Program-made: the position numbers and the translations under genes
DNA from: Enemella dayhoffiae
GTDB taxonomy: Bacteria; Actinomycetota; Actinomycetes; Propionibacteriales; Propionibacteriaceae
Length of the DNA stretch: 64,000 nt
NCBI RefSeq assembly: GCF_002250625.1
Contig: NZ_NMVQ01000023.1
Location: 274,947-338,946 of the forward strand
Reading direction: 5' to 3'
Part shown: positions 37,288 through 45,325 of the stretch, one piece after another
Layout of the letters: each line of letters begins with the position of its first letter
How positions within the stretch are numbered: position 1 is the first letter of the stretch
The notes under the pieces: model-generated
Databases searched by the model: none
What the model saw: only the letters and a program-made list of their open reading frames with translations
Told to the model about the DNA's origin: nothing

Positions 37288-37904
37288 CCGCTCACCGGTT
37301 GGTGGTGTGGCGGCACGGGCAGACCGACTGGAACCTGGAACGTCGCTGGCAGGGAGAGGCGGACATCCCGCTGAACGCGACCGGGTTGGCGCAGGCCGCG
37401 GCGGCGGCGCCGGCGGTCGCCGCTCTCGGAGTGAGCGAGATCTGGGCGTCACCGCTGCAGCGGGCGTACGCCACCGCCGAGGCGCTGGCGGCGCAGGTCG
37501 GCTGCGGAATCCGAACCGACACACGACTTCGCGAGATCGGCGTGGGGGAGTGGTCGGGTCGGGTGCTCGCCGAGCTGCAGGAAGAGTTCGGCGACGTGCT
37601 CGAGCGTGAGTCGCGCGGCGAGGACGTGGTGCGCGGGCGGACCGGGGAGTCGGTACGCCAGGTCGAGGTACGCGTCGCCGAGGCGCTGCGGGAGATCGGC
37701 GAGCAGGCGTCCGATGGTGCGGTGGTGGCCGTGGTGATGCACGGGCTGGCCGGCAAAGTGGGTGCGCTGGAACTGGTCGGCGTACCCGCGGCGTTGAAGG
37801 AAGCCTTTGGTGGGTTGGACAACTGCGGCTGGATCGTGATCGACCACAGCCGCCAGCTCGCCCACCCCTGGCGCATCACCCACTACAACCAGACCGCCGG
37901 CTGA
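37284..37904 (+). CDS. histidine phosphatase family protein
   Basis: 206 residues from GTG 37284 overlapping the rsfS stop. The catalytic RHG motif lies in VVWRHGQTDWN, with a second histidine in VVMHGLAGKV. Its place after rsfS matches the actinobacterial gene whose mycobacterial member GpgP removes phosphate from glucosyl-3-phosphoglycerate. Substrate here is inferred only from position. Confidence 0.88.
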   Translation: MTAHRLVVWRHGQTDWNLERRWQGEADIPLNATGLAQAAAAAPAVAALGVSEIWASPLQRAYATAEALAAQVGCGIRTDTRLREIGVGEWSGRVLAELQEEFGDVLERESRGEDVVRGRTGESVRQVEVRVAEALREIGEQASDGAVVAVVMHGLAGKVGALELVGVPAALKEAFGGLDNCGWIVIDHSRQLAHPWRITHYNQTAG

Positions 37905-37918
37905 GCCTGAACTCGTAT

Positions 37919-37994
37919 GGTTGCTGAGCCTGTCGAAGCCACCGGCCCCCACGTTCCCTGAGCTGAGCGAGGGAGGAACAAGCGAGTCGAAGGG
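37919..37994. repeat. interspersed repeat cluster after the rsfS operon
   Basis: GGTTGCTGAGCCTGTCGAA (37919-37937) matches the copy inside obg. It is followed at 37956-37994 by CCCTGAGC...GAGTCGAAGGG, the well-known dispersed actinobacterial repeat form. No gene is present in this gap of about 190 bp between convergent genes. Confidence 0.65.
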
Positions 37995-38033
37995 TCGAGG
38001 CCACTTCGCGTACCGAACGTCACTCCGCGTGCC

Positions 38034-38077
38034 GAAGTTCACCTCGCGGATCACCGGCACCACGCGAAGTGAACTTC
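38034..38077. terminator. 15-bp inverted repeat between convergent genes
   Basis: GAAGTTCACCTCGCG and CGCGAAGTGAACTTC pair at 14 of 15 positions around a 14-nt loop. Related words (CACTTCGCGTACCGAA, CACTCCGCGTGCCGAA, CACGCGAGGTGAAAC) flank it between 38002 and 38095, so this is a small family of degenerate copies. It may act as a bidirectional terminator for the phosphatase and methyltransferase genes. Confidence 0.5.
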
Positions 38078-38094
38078 ACCACGCGAGGTGAAAC

Positions 38095-38775
38095 TCAGTC
38101 CGCGGAGTGGTGCCCGATGGCGAGGAACATCGGGAAGTCCCGGTCCTGATTGCCAGCCTCCTTGCGCACCACACCGCCGTCGTGCACCGTGACCCGCTCG
38201 AACCCGGCGGCGCGCATCCGCTCGCCGAACGAGTGCCGATCAAACCCGTCATGCACCAGAAATTCTTCATCCTGGTGGGAATCGTGACCATCATGGTGTT
38301 CGCGGAGGTGCGCATGGAAGGCGCCGTCGGCATCCTGGTCGAGGTCGACCACGGCAAACCATGCTCCGGGCTTGAGCACCTCGCGAACCCTGTGCAGCAA
38401 CAGATCCACGTCCCGCACGTGGTGCAGCACGAGCTGGCTCCACGCCCCGTCGAACCGTTCCTCGGGCAGGTCGTCCACCGTCAGGTCGAGCAGCACCGCG
38501 CGGAACCGATCCGACAGCCCCGCGGCGTCGATCTTCTGGGTGGCCGCCTCGATCATCCCGGTCGAGGTGTCCGCGATGGTCGCGTCGGCGATTGCGTCGG
38601 CGAGCAGGATGCTCAGCCGCCCGGTCCCACCACCCACGTCGAGCACCTGCTCGGTGCCGTTCAGGGGGAGGTGCTCGCGCAGCAGTGCGGCCGTCCGCTG
38701 CGCCCGCGCCAGCTTGGCTGGATCGTCGTCCCAGGTCGCCGCCCGCTCGTCAAAGTGCTTCACAGCCCCGAGCAT
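38095..38775 (-). CDS. class I SAM-dependent methyltransferase
   Basis: 226 residues from ATG 38775. The SAM-binding motif I is LDVGGGTGRLS, followed by GAWSQLVLHHVRD and LKPGAWFAVVD (motifs II-III), matching the UbiE/Methyltransf_11 group. A His-rich loop (HLREHHDGHDSHQDE) may bind metal. The upstream open frame runs into the tRNA and is not coding. Substrate unknown. The start is divergent from tRNA-Ala. Confidence 0.88.
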   Translation of the reverse strand: MLGAVKHFDERAATWDDDPAKLARAQRTAALLREHLPLNGTEQVLDVGGGTGRLSILLADAIADATIADTSTGMIEAATQKIDAAGLSDRFRAVLLDLTVDDLPEERFDGAWSQLVLHHVRDVDLLLHRVREVLKPGAWFAVVDLDQDADGAFHAHLREHHDGHDSHQDEEFLVHDGFDRHSFGERMRAAGFERVTVHDGGVVRKEAGNQDRDFPMFLAIGHHSAD

Positions 38776-38803
38776 GCCACGCGCGTATGCCTCCGGCCCG
38801 GAT

Positions 38804-38832
38804 TTGTCCCGCCGTGGGCCGCGCGCTATATT
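38804..38832 (+). promoter_or_regulatory. promoter of tRNA-Ala
   Basis: -35 TTGTCC (38804-38809), 17-bp spacer, -10 TATATT (38827-38832). The tRNA begins 26 bp further on. This is one of the most AT-rich -10 boxes in the window, as expected for a strongly expressed stable RNA. Confidence 0.75.
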
Positions 38833-38857
38833 TCTCTGGTTGCTCGGAGACGAGCGC

Positions 38858-38930
38858 GGGGCTATGGCGCAGTTGGTAGCGCGCTTCCATGGCATGGAAG
38901 AGGTCAGGGGTTCGAATCCCCTTAGCTCCA
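38858..38930 (+). tRNA. tRNA-Ala, anticodon GGC
   Basis: A 73-nt cloverleaf. The acceptor stem GGGGCTA/TAGCTCC has one G-U pair; the anticodon arm CTTCC-ATGGCAT-GGAAG gives anticodon GGC, and the T arm contains GGTTCGAATCCC. The discriminator is A; CCA is not encoded. It reads GCC and GCU codons. The sequence downstream is low-quality, decayed DNA, but no copy of the tRNA 3' end is seen there. Confidence 0.95.
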
Positions 38931-39259
38931 CCCATTGAAGTAGCTGGTCAGTCGCAGTCCCACCTGAGGCGTGGGGTGGCCGTAACCCCCGACCACGCAC
39001 ACAGCCATGCATCGGCCGCGCTCAGCTCCGGCGAACAGACGTTTCGAGAATGATGTGGGGCTCGATATCGGTTGCCATCCGGCTGCACTTCTCCGAGGGC
39101 GAGCCGGAGGCATATTCCTGAGGTTTGCCGTGTGCATTGGAAAAGCGAACGCTGCCAGCTCATCGGGGAAATTGCAGAGAGGCGACCCATGCGAGTGGCC
39201 AGGTGGGCGCAGATCGCGCCCACTCCAGCGAAGGGTCGCTCGACAACCCTGGGCGTGCG
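38931..39259. other. gene-free stretch downstream of tRNA-Ala
   Basis: About 330 bp with visibly lower GC than its surroundings. Short frames occur on both strands but none has a convincing start, SD or recognisable product. I see no direct repeat of the tRNA end, integrase or insertion-sequence terminus. It is best described as decayed or accessory DNA. Confidence 0.5.
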
Positions 39260-39733
39260 TCAGCAGGCCTTTGGGTAGCTGAGTGAGGTCAGTTCCTGTT
39301 CGAAAGCCCCCGGAGGATCGTTCGGGTCCGAAACGCTGCCGGCGGACAGCATGACCTTGTTCCGAAGTACCAGGCGCTTGCTGCAGTCCCGACGGACGGT
39401 AAATGTCTCACCCTTGGCCTGGACGCTGTAGTCGTAGGCGGCAACACGAGGAGTGTGTTTCATCGGTTGCCCGCCCCGCCGATCTCGCCCTTCACATTGA
39501 TCACCGGCTTCATGTTGTCGCAGTTGACCCAGTAGGTCGGGCGGAACGTGACGGTGGTGGAGGTCCGTGAGACGACGTCGACGTGAGCTGATGCTACGCA
39601 GCCATACGCGTACGCCGGGCCGCCCGCCCTGTCCCAAGGATCGTCAGCGTGGGCGGTCGCCGTTGAGGCAGCGGCTACGCCACCAGTTGAGCAGAGCGAC
39701 GGCAGCACTTCCTGCCAGGACTCGTTTCGCCAT
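39260..39733 (-). pseudogene. small secreted protein gene with two compensating frameshifts
   Basis: ATG 39733 begins a signal-peptide-like MAKRVLAGSAAVALL. Near 39687 (a TT pair) the frame must shift to read TGGVAAASTATAHA followed by mature DDPWDRAGGPAYAYGC. Near 39470 (C-rich) it must shift back to QPMKHTPRVAAYDY and on to the stop at 39260. Start and end are in the same frame (158 codons). The mature part has at least three cysteines and no known domain. Codon usage is less GC-biased than that of neighbours. Either a decaying gene or two sequencing errors. Confidence 0.55.
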
Positions 39734-39912
39734 TGGGTGGTGCGTACCACGTTCCCAAGGTCGAGTACGCCACCAGCGCGCTGACCTCCCAGCAGCAGTC
39801 GATCGGGTCCATCATCGCGGCCAGCGCCTTCTTCGGGTACGCCGGCTGGCAGCTGATCGGGGCGGTCAGGGGACGCCGGAAGTCGGCCGAAATGTCTCGC
39901 GAAAAGGCATAA
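39691..39912 (+). pseudogene. truncated C-terminal fragment of a membrane-associated protein
   Basis: A GC3-rich frame without a plausible start runs to TAA 39912. From about 39748 it reads VPKVEYATSALTSQQQ, then a hydrophobic helix (SIGSIIAASAFFGYAGWQL) and a basic tail RGRRKSAEMSREKA. It looks like the last 55-70 residues of a lost gene, cut where it meets the opposite-strand secreted-protein remnant near 39740. I do not recognise the family. Confidence 0.4.
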
Positions 39913-39956
39913 GGGTCGATTACGGAAACGGCCGTGGACCGACCTAGACTCACGGC

Positions 39957-41513
39957 GTGAACAAGGCACGCTCGCTCCAACTGCTCGCTCTGGCCGGCCT
40001 GGCCCCACTGATCCTGTCCGCCTGCGGCACCCCGCCCGCCCCCGACCAGAACTCCGGTCAGGGGGGCGGTCAGGCACCCGGCGGCACCAAGCAGGCACCC
40101 CCACCTCCGCCCGAGGCGAAGTTCGCCCAGGTGGACAACGCCCAGGTGAAGTCGCTGCAGCTGGTCACCCTGCGTAACGACCCGGCCAAGGTGGTCGCCG
40201 AGGTGCCTCAGGTGCCGAACGCGCGAAACCTGTCCCAGGCGATCGAGGTGGTCCGGGAGAAGCAGCTGCGTCAGGCGACCTGGGCGAAGGCGAGCCAGGT
40301 GGACATCAAGTCCCAGGTGGTGGCCAGCTCGCCCGAGGTGGTCGGGGTCGCGGTCACCAGCACCAGCACCGAGAACGGTGGCCAGGTGCAGCGGCCCGTG
40401 ACGATCTGGTACGACGCGGCCGAGTCGCAGTCCTATTCCTCGCCGATCCTGATCGACGCCGGCAAGTGGGGTGACTTCAAGAAGGCCGCCCTCGACGCCG
40501 GCGGCAAGGCGAAGCTGGACGCCGGCAAGCTGGGCAGGGTGCTCGACGAGGCACCGGCCCCCGAGGGCAACGGTCCCGCGATGGGGTTTGACAACACCGG
40601 CGCGCTGGTGCTGCGCTTCGGCAGCGGCGTGCTCGCTCCCGAGGCGCAGGGGCTGCTCGTGCCCAAGGAGGCTGTCACGCCGGCGCTGTCCCCGTTCGGC
40701 ACCAAGGCGCAGGCCGCCGCGACGAGCCCGTCGGCGTACACCGCGGTCGGCCAGCCGAAGCAGGGTGGCGCGCAGACGACGCCCAGTGCCGCTCCCTCGG
40801 CCAGCGGGTCGGCCAGCCCCGGCGCCACCGCCAAGCGCCCCTCCACCGCGATCGGCCCGGACTGCCGGGTGCTGAAGTGCGTGGCCCTCACCTATGACGA
40901 CGGCCCCGGCCCCGGCACCGGCAAGGTGCTCGACGTGTTCAACCAGGCCCACGCGGCCGCCACCTTCTTCCAGATGGGTGAGGGAATCAAGGGCTACCCG
41001 GACACCGTCCGCAAGGTCGCGACAATGGGCATGGAGGTCGCCAACCACAGTTCCACCCACCCCGACATCTCCAAGCTGTCCGGGGCCGCCCTGGACAAGC
41101 AGGTCGGCGGCAACAGCGAGGCGCTGAAGGCGCTCACCGGCCGCCCGCCGCTGCTCTTCCGCCCGCCCTACGGTGCGCACAACGACAACAGCGACAAGGT
41201 GATCGGCGCCGCCGGGATGGCGGTCATCAACTGGAGCGTGGACACCCTCGACTGGCAGACCAAGAGCACCCCCAAGACCGAGAACAGCGCCGTCTATCAG
41301 GGCGTGGCCTCGCCGCACGCGATCGTGCTGATGCACGACATCCACGACTTCACCGTGGCCGCCGCCCCGGCGATCGTGCAGGGGCTGCAGGACAAGGGCG
41401 CCACCCTGGTCACGGTCTCCGAACTGACCGTCAACTCCGGCGGAGTGTATCCGGGGCGCGGCTACTGCCACGGCACCCAGACCAAGCAGGACGGGTTCGG
41501 CTGCAAGGGGTGA
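39957..41513 (+). CDS. polysaccharide deacetylase lipoprotein
   Basis: 518 residues from GTG 39957; TAGACT at 39945-39950 suggests a leaderless transcript. A lipobox LSAC places the acylated Cys at 23. Residues about 50-260 form an unassigned N-terminal domain, then a Ser/Ala/Pro linker. From about residue 305 a NodB domain shows TYDDGPGPGTG (catalytic and metal Asp), NHSSTHPD (metal His pair), RPPYGAHND, INWSVDTLDW and LMHDIH. It probably removes N-acetyl groups from peptidoglycan or another surface glycan outside the cell. GTGA overlap with the next gene. Confidence 0.93.
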   Translation: MNKARSLQLLALAGLAPLILSACGTPPAPDQNSGQGGGQAPGGTKQAPPPPPEAKFAQVDNAQVKSLQLVTLRNDPAKVVAEVPQVPNARNLSQAIEVVREKQLRQATWAKASQVDIKSQVVASSPEVVGVAVTSTSTENGGQVQRPVTIWYDAAESQSYSSPILIDAGKWGDFKKAALDAGGKAKLDAGKLGRVLDEAPAPEGNGPAMGFDNTGALVLRFGSGVLAPEAQGLLVPKEAVTPALSPFGTKAQAAATSPSAYTAVGQPKQGGAQTTPSAAPSASGSASPGATAKRPSTAIGPDCRVLKCVALTYDDGPGPGTGKVLDVFNQAHAAATFFQMGEGIKGYPDTVRKVATMGMEVANHSSTHPDISKLSGAALDKQVGGNSEALKALTGRPPLLFRPPYGAHNDNSDKVIGAAGMAVINWSVDTLDWQTKSTPKTENSAVYQGVASPHAIVLMHDIHDFTVAAAPAIVQGLQDKGATLVTVSELTVNSGGVYPGRGYCHGTQTKQDGFGCKG

Positions 41514-42424
41514 ACGCCGGCCCGGAGGAGCTGACCGGCGACCAGTGGCGTACCCGTCGTGCCGCCCACCAGGCGCGCGTCGACCAGTTGCTCGCCGATC
41601 ACCGGTGGCGTTCCAGCCGCGCGATCAAGCATCCGGTCGAAGATTTTCTCTTTGAGTACTACCCTTTCCGGCCCTACCAGCTCCGGCGCTGGTCGCCCGG
41701 GCACGGCGTACGCCTGCTCGAGGCCGACGAGTTGCTGGAGCTACCGCATGTGGCGACCGACGGTGCCGGCGTTCGCGTGCACACCGAGGACCTGCTGGCC
41801 CATCGTGCCCGGACGGTGCGGGCGGCGTACGCCCTGCTGCGGGCGACCACCGATCGGGCTGCCGGTTTCGGCTGCTTCGGCATGCACGAGTGGGCGATGG
41901 TGGCCGGCCTGGCCGCGGACGAGGTGCGTCATCCGCAGCTCGGGCTGCGGCTGCCGATGGCCGGGATCGAGCAGACCCTGGAGTCGGTCGGGCTGCGCTG
42001 CACCCACGTGGACGCGCACCGCTTCTTCAGCCCCGCTTGGAAACCACGCAACCGGTACGCCCCGACCCGGGCCAACCAGGTCGAGCTGGACCAGCCCGGC
42101 TGCCTGCACGTGGGCATGGACCTCTATCGGATCGCCGGCAAGCTGTCACCGCTGATCGAGTCCGAGCTGGTCGTCGACTGTTTCGAGCTCGCACGCGAGA
42201 TCCGGGTGCTCGACATGCGGGCCAGCCCCTATGACCTCGGCTCGCTCGGACTCACCGCGATCGCGGTCGAGACGGCCACGGGACGCGCCGAATACGTGGA
42301 ACAGCAGCGAGCCTTCACCACGCGCGCGAGACCCCTGCGGGCCCGGTTGCTGGAACGGGCCGGGGCACTGCTGTCGCTGCTGGCTGAACCCGCCGGGACT
42401 GCCGAGGGGTCGCAGAGGACATGA
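41510..42424 (+). CDS. actinobacterial 3-methyladenine DNA glycosylase-like protein
   Basis: 304 residues from GTG 41510 overlapping the deacetylase stop. KHPVEDFLFEYYPFRPYQLRRW and the later NRYAPTRANQVELDQPGCLHVGMDLYR are characteristic of proteins annotated as 3-methyladenine DNA glycosylase in actinobacteria. They are unrelated in sequence to AlkA or Tag. The enzymatic claim rests on family annotation and I see no proven catalytic residue. Its last 110 bp overlap the convergent DUF1707 gene. Confidence 0.75.
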   Translation: MNAGPEELTGDQWRTRRAAHQARVDQLLADHRWRSSRAIKHPVEDFLFEYYPFRPYQLRRWSPGHGVRLLEADELLELPHVATDGAGVRVHTEDLLAHRARTVRAAYALLRATTDRAAGFGCFGMHEWAMVAGLAADEVRHPQLGLRLPMAGIEQTLESVGLRCTHVDAHRFFSPAWKPRNRYAPTRANQVELDQPGCLHVGMDLYRIAGKLSPLIESELVVDCFELAREIRVLDMRASPYDLGSLGLTAIAVETATGRAEYVEQQRAFTTRARPLRARLLERAGALLSLLAEPAGTAEGSQRT

Positions 42425-42860
42425 TCAGGTAGGTCGTGCCGGCGCCGAGGAAGGCGGCCAGGGTGCCACCCAGCACCGAGAAGACGAACACCGCCTCGCC
42501 GAGGATGGTCGATCCCAGCAGCATCAGCATCACGATCGGGACGCTCAGCGCCACCCCCACCGCCACCAGCGCGAACACCAGGTCGCGGACGGGGCCGTTG
42601 CGTCGGGTCACCGGGTGGAGCGCAGGTTCCGCGGGGGCCGGGGGAGCGATGCGCGGCAGGTCCTGACACAGCCCGTGCAGGTCGGCCGCGGTGCGCGCCC
42701 GGACACAGGCGTCGAGCCGGTCCTGCAACTCGTCGAGGGTCAGCCGACCGGCGGTGAAGTGCTGGTTCAGCAGCTCGCACACCTCGGTGCGTTCGGCGTC
42801 GCCGATCCGCAACGCGGGCGGTGGTTTCGGGTTGCTGCGGTGGGTGTCCGGGACTGTCAT
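42315..42860 (-). CDS. DUF1707 (SHOCT-like) domain membrane protein
   Basis: 181 residues from ATG 42860. The DUF1707 domain (LRIGDAERTEVCELLNQHF followed by GRLTLDELQDRLDACVRA) spans about residues 15-65, then two transmembrane helices and a basic and Pro-rich tail. The family is an actinobacterial regulator-like or membrane-tether module of unknown action. The tail extends 110 bp into the opposing glycosylase gene. Confidence 0.85.
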   Translation of the reverse strand: MTVPDTHRSNPKPPPALRIGDAERTEVCELLNQHFTAGRLTLDELQDRLDACVRARTAADLHGLCQDLPRIAPPAPAEPALHPVTRRNGPVRDLVFALVAVGVALSVPIVMLMLLGSTILGEAVFVFSVLGGTLAAFLGAGTTYLIMSSATPRQSRRVQPAATAVPRPVPATGPAGVSRAW

Positions 42861-43022
42861 GCGGCCATTCTTCGCCGCCGAGGGTGCCTGCGCACCGGTC
42901 CGCGACCACGCCGGGACCAGCGGCCGAGCCGCCAGGCCAGGTGTGGACCCTGGTCGCAGCCGCGGGTCGGACCACGGTGCGCCCCGGCCGATGGTGGCCC
43001 CGGGCCTGCCTAGCCTTGGACG

Positions 43023-43964
43023 GTGTCCGCGTCCGTCCCGCCACCCGACCAGCCCGCCGTCCGGCGGTCTCGGGGCTCGCGGCGGGGGCTGGCGATCGGG
43101 CTGACCTGCGCCGTGGCGGTGGTGATCGCTGTGGTGGTGCTGCTGCGGAACGCACCTGCGGGCGTACCCGCCGCCGGTGGTCCGGTGACCAGCCCGACCC
43201 CGAGCGGCCCACCGACGCGGGCGTCCGCGACACCCGGCCGAGACGGTCCGCACACCGGCCTCACCCCGCGTTCCTCACGGCTCTACAACGTCGCGTACAC
43301 CCGCGGCTCGGCCACCTGCGCGACCCGCCAGGAACGCCCACCGCTCCCCGATGCGTGGCTGGTGGCACACCTGCAGCAGCTCAGCGACTGCCTGGTCGAA
43401 CTCAACCGGGAACCGTTGGCGGCCCAGGGGATCACCCTGACCAGGCCGATGGTCAAGGGGTTCCAGGTGCAGGCGGACACCGCCTGCGGGGTGATCAGCC
43501 GCTACGCGTTCTATTGCCCCGAGGACCGCAGCATCTACGTCGACCTCCGCTCCGACGACAACTGGCGCTTCTATGGCGGGATGCGGCTCGGCTATTTCGC
43601 AGTGATCACCCACGAGTTCGGTCACCACCTCCAACTCGCCGGCGGCATCACCGAGGGGTACGCCGACCTGATGGCCAGGGCGGGGGACGAGCAGCGCCTC
43701 GAGCTGTCCCGGCGCTCGGAACTGCAGGCGACCTGCTTCTCGGCGGTCGCCTACGGGGCGCTGTGGCGTTCCGTCGGCGCGACGGAACGCGACGTGAGTC
43801 AGCTGCTCGACTATTTCGACCGGAACAACGACGAGGTGACCCGCGAGGGCACCCACGGCAACTCGCGCACGATGCGCGACTGGTTCCACCGGGGCCTGGG
43901 GGAGCGGACCTCCTCCTACGACTCGTGCAACACCTGGGTCGCGGCACCCGACCAGGTGGACTGA
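43023..43964 (+). CDS. neutral zinc metallopeptidase (YpfJ-like)
   Basis: 313 residues from GTG 43023; TAGCCT at 43011-43016 suggests leaderless transcription. A short cytoplasmic N-terminus, one membrane anchor (residues about 25-42) and a Pro/Thr linker precede the peptidase domain. The zinc site is THEFGHHLQ (HExxH) with downstream E in SELQATCFSAVAYG. C-terminal GTHGNSRTMRDWFHRGL matches the family. Probably faces the outside; substrate unknown. Confidence 0.9.
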   Translation: MSASVPPPDQPAVRRSRGSRRGLAIGLTCAVAVVIAVVVLLRNAPAGVPAAGGPVTSPTPSGPPTRASATPGRDGPHTGLTPRSSRLYNVAYTRGSATCATRQERPPLPDAWLVAHLQQLSDCLVELNREPLAAQGITLTRPMVKGFQVQADTACGVISRYAFYCPEDRSIYVDLRSDDNWRFYGGMRLGYFAVITHEFGHHLQLAGGITEGYADLMARAGDEQRLELSRRSELQATCFSAVAYGALWRSVGATERDVSQLLDYFDRNNDEVTREGTHGNSRTMRDWFHRGLGERTSSYDSCNTWVAAPDQVD

Positions 43965-44081
43965 GCCAACCCGGATCGTGACAATTTCGTGAGCCGGTGC
44001 CGGTCGCGTCCGGGCACCGGACGCCCCGCTCTGCGGTTAAGGTTTCCGGACAGCAACCTTCCCCCGAGACCGAGGTGACCG

Positions 44082-45116
44082 ATGTCCGTGCGTTCCCCAT
44101 GGCGGGTGTCCGCTGCCCTGTGCACGCTGGCGTTGGCCGCCCTGCCGCTCGCCGGATGCGCCAAGCCCGGGACCGGGGACCTCACCGCCGCGCCCGCCGC
44201 GCAGGCGCCGGCGGAGGAACAGCCGGCACCGGTCCCCGCGCCGGAACCGACCGCCACCGAGACCCCGACCGCACCGGGCGGCCAGCCGACCGCCGAGCCG
44301 ACGCCACCGCCGCCCTCGAGCGCACCGACTGCGGCGCCCACGCCGCGGGCCAGCAGTGCCCCGACCGCGGCGCGGACCGCGGGCGCCACCCGGACCCCGG
44401 GCGGGCGTCCGACAACGAGCCCGAGCGGGCCGGCCAAGCCTCAGGCCGGGCCAGCCATCCTGTCCCGCGGCTCCTCCGGCGACTCGGTCCGGGACCTGCA
44501 GGCCCGGCTCAAGCAGGCCGGTTGGTTCCGCGAGCAGGTGACCGGGTTCTACGGCCCGACCACCGCCAGCGCGGTCTCCGGGTTCCAGGTCAAGCGCGGA
44601 TTGCCGGTCACCGGTTCGGTCGACCGGGCCACCCTGAACTCGCTGCAGCAGATGACGCGTACGCCCACGGCGGAGGAGAAGGCCGACGCGCCGAAGCCCG
44701 CGGCCACCCCGAGCGCCAGCGCGACCCAGGCCGGCGGCGTTCCCGCCGGGGTCGACCCCCGCTGCATGACCGGACGCGCCCTGTGCATCTCGAAGAAGCA
44801 GAACAAGCTGCGGTGGATGGTGAACGGTCAGGTGCAGACCACGCTGGCCGTCCGCTTCGGCACCAAGGAACTGCCGACCCGCGAGGGCTCGTTCAGCGTG
44901 CAGTGGAAGTCCCGCGACCACGTGTCATCGATCTATCACACCCCGATGCCCTACGCCCTGTTCTTCTCCGGTGGTCAGGCGGTGCACTACTCCCCGGACT
45001 TCGCCGCCCGCGGCTACAGCGGCGGATCCCACGGCTGCGTCAACGTCCGGGACAAGGCGGCCATGGCGTCGCTGTTCAACACCGTGAGCGTCGGCGACAA
45101 GGTCATCGTCTACTGA
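44082..45116 (+). CDS. L,D-transpeptidase lipoprotein with peptidoglycan-binding domain
   Basis: 344 residues; GAGGTGA precedes ATG 44082. Lipobox LAGC gives acylated C26, then a long Ala/Pro/Thr linker, a PG_binding_1 domain (SRGSSGDSVRDLQARLKQAG, residues about 126-190) and a C-terminal YkuD domain. The catalytic Cys is C319 in SHGCVNVRD with H317. It would crosslink peptidoglycan (3-3 links) or attach proteins on the outer face. Stands alone. Confidence 0.93.
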   Translation: MSVRSPWRVSAALCTLALAALPLAGCAKPGTGDLTAAPAAQAPAEEQPAPVPAPEPTATETPTAPGGQPTAEPTPPPPSSAPTAAPTPRASSAPTAARTAGATRTPGGRPTTSPSGPAKPQAGPAILSRGSSGDSVRDLQARLKQAGWFREQVTGFYGPTTASAVSGFQVKRGLPVTGSVDRATLNSLQQMTRTPTAEEKADAPKPAATPSASATQAGGVPAGVDPRCMTGRALCISKKQNKLRWMVNGQVQTTLAVRFGTKELPTREGSFSVQWKSRDHVSSIYHTPMPYALFFSGGQAVHYSPDFAARGYSGGSHGCVNVRDKAAMASLFNTVSVGDKVIVY

Positions 45117-45187
45117 GTGACGCGGCCCACACGCCGGGGTGGCGTCGAGCGCCGGAAGTTGTCGGGCAATCCGTTAGGCTGGCGCCG

Positions 45188-45325
45188 ATGACACTCGGTC
45201 CGCACCGGGTGGGCACGGGCCAGGGAGCCGGACTGGGGTCGACTCAGGGGGGTTCCCCGAGTTGCGGGTGCACGGAAGGTGGAAGGGTGGGCGACATGAA
45301 CCACACCCCGGAGATGCCTGAATGA
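45188..45325 (+). CDS. possible 45-residue upstream ORF of the DMT transporter
   Basis: ATG 45188 lies 8 nt after a -10-like TAGGCT (45175-45180), as for a leaderless message. It ends in TGA overlapping the transporter ATG (ATGA at 45322). The peptide is Gly/Ser-rich with an SCGCTEGG motif and no membrane segment. Translation would couple the downstream gene. Conservation is unknown, so this is tentative. Confidence 0.35.
   Translation: MTLGPHRVGTGQGAGLGSTQGGSPSCGCTEGGRVGDMNHTPEMPE

Noticed and set aside
38922..39282. Several short frames on both strands after tRNA-Ala
   Set aside because: No SD, no family match and conflicting frames; I could not support any as a gene.
38858..39960. tRNA-Ala as an attachment site with a duplicated 3' end
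   Set aside because: I searched by eye for a second copy of the T-arm and acceptor sequence downstream and found none; no integrase is present in the window.
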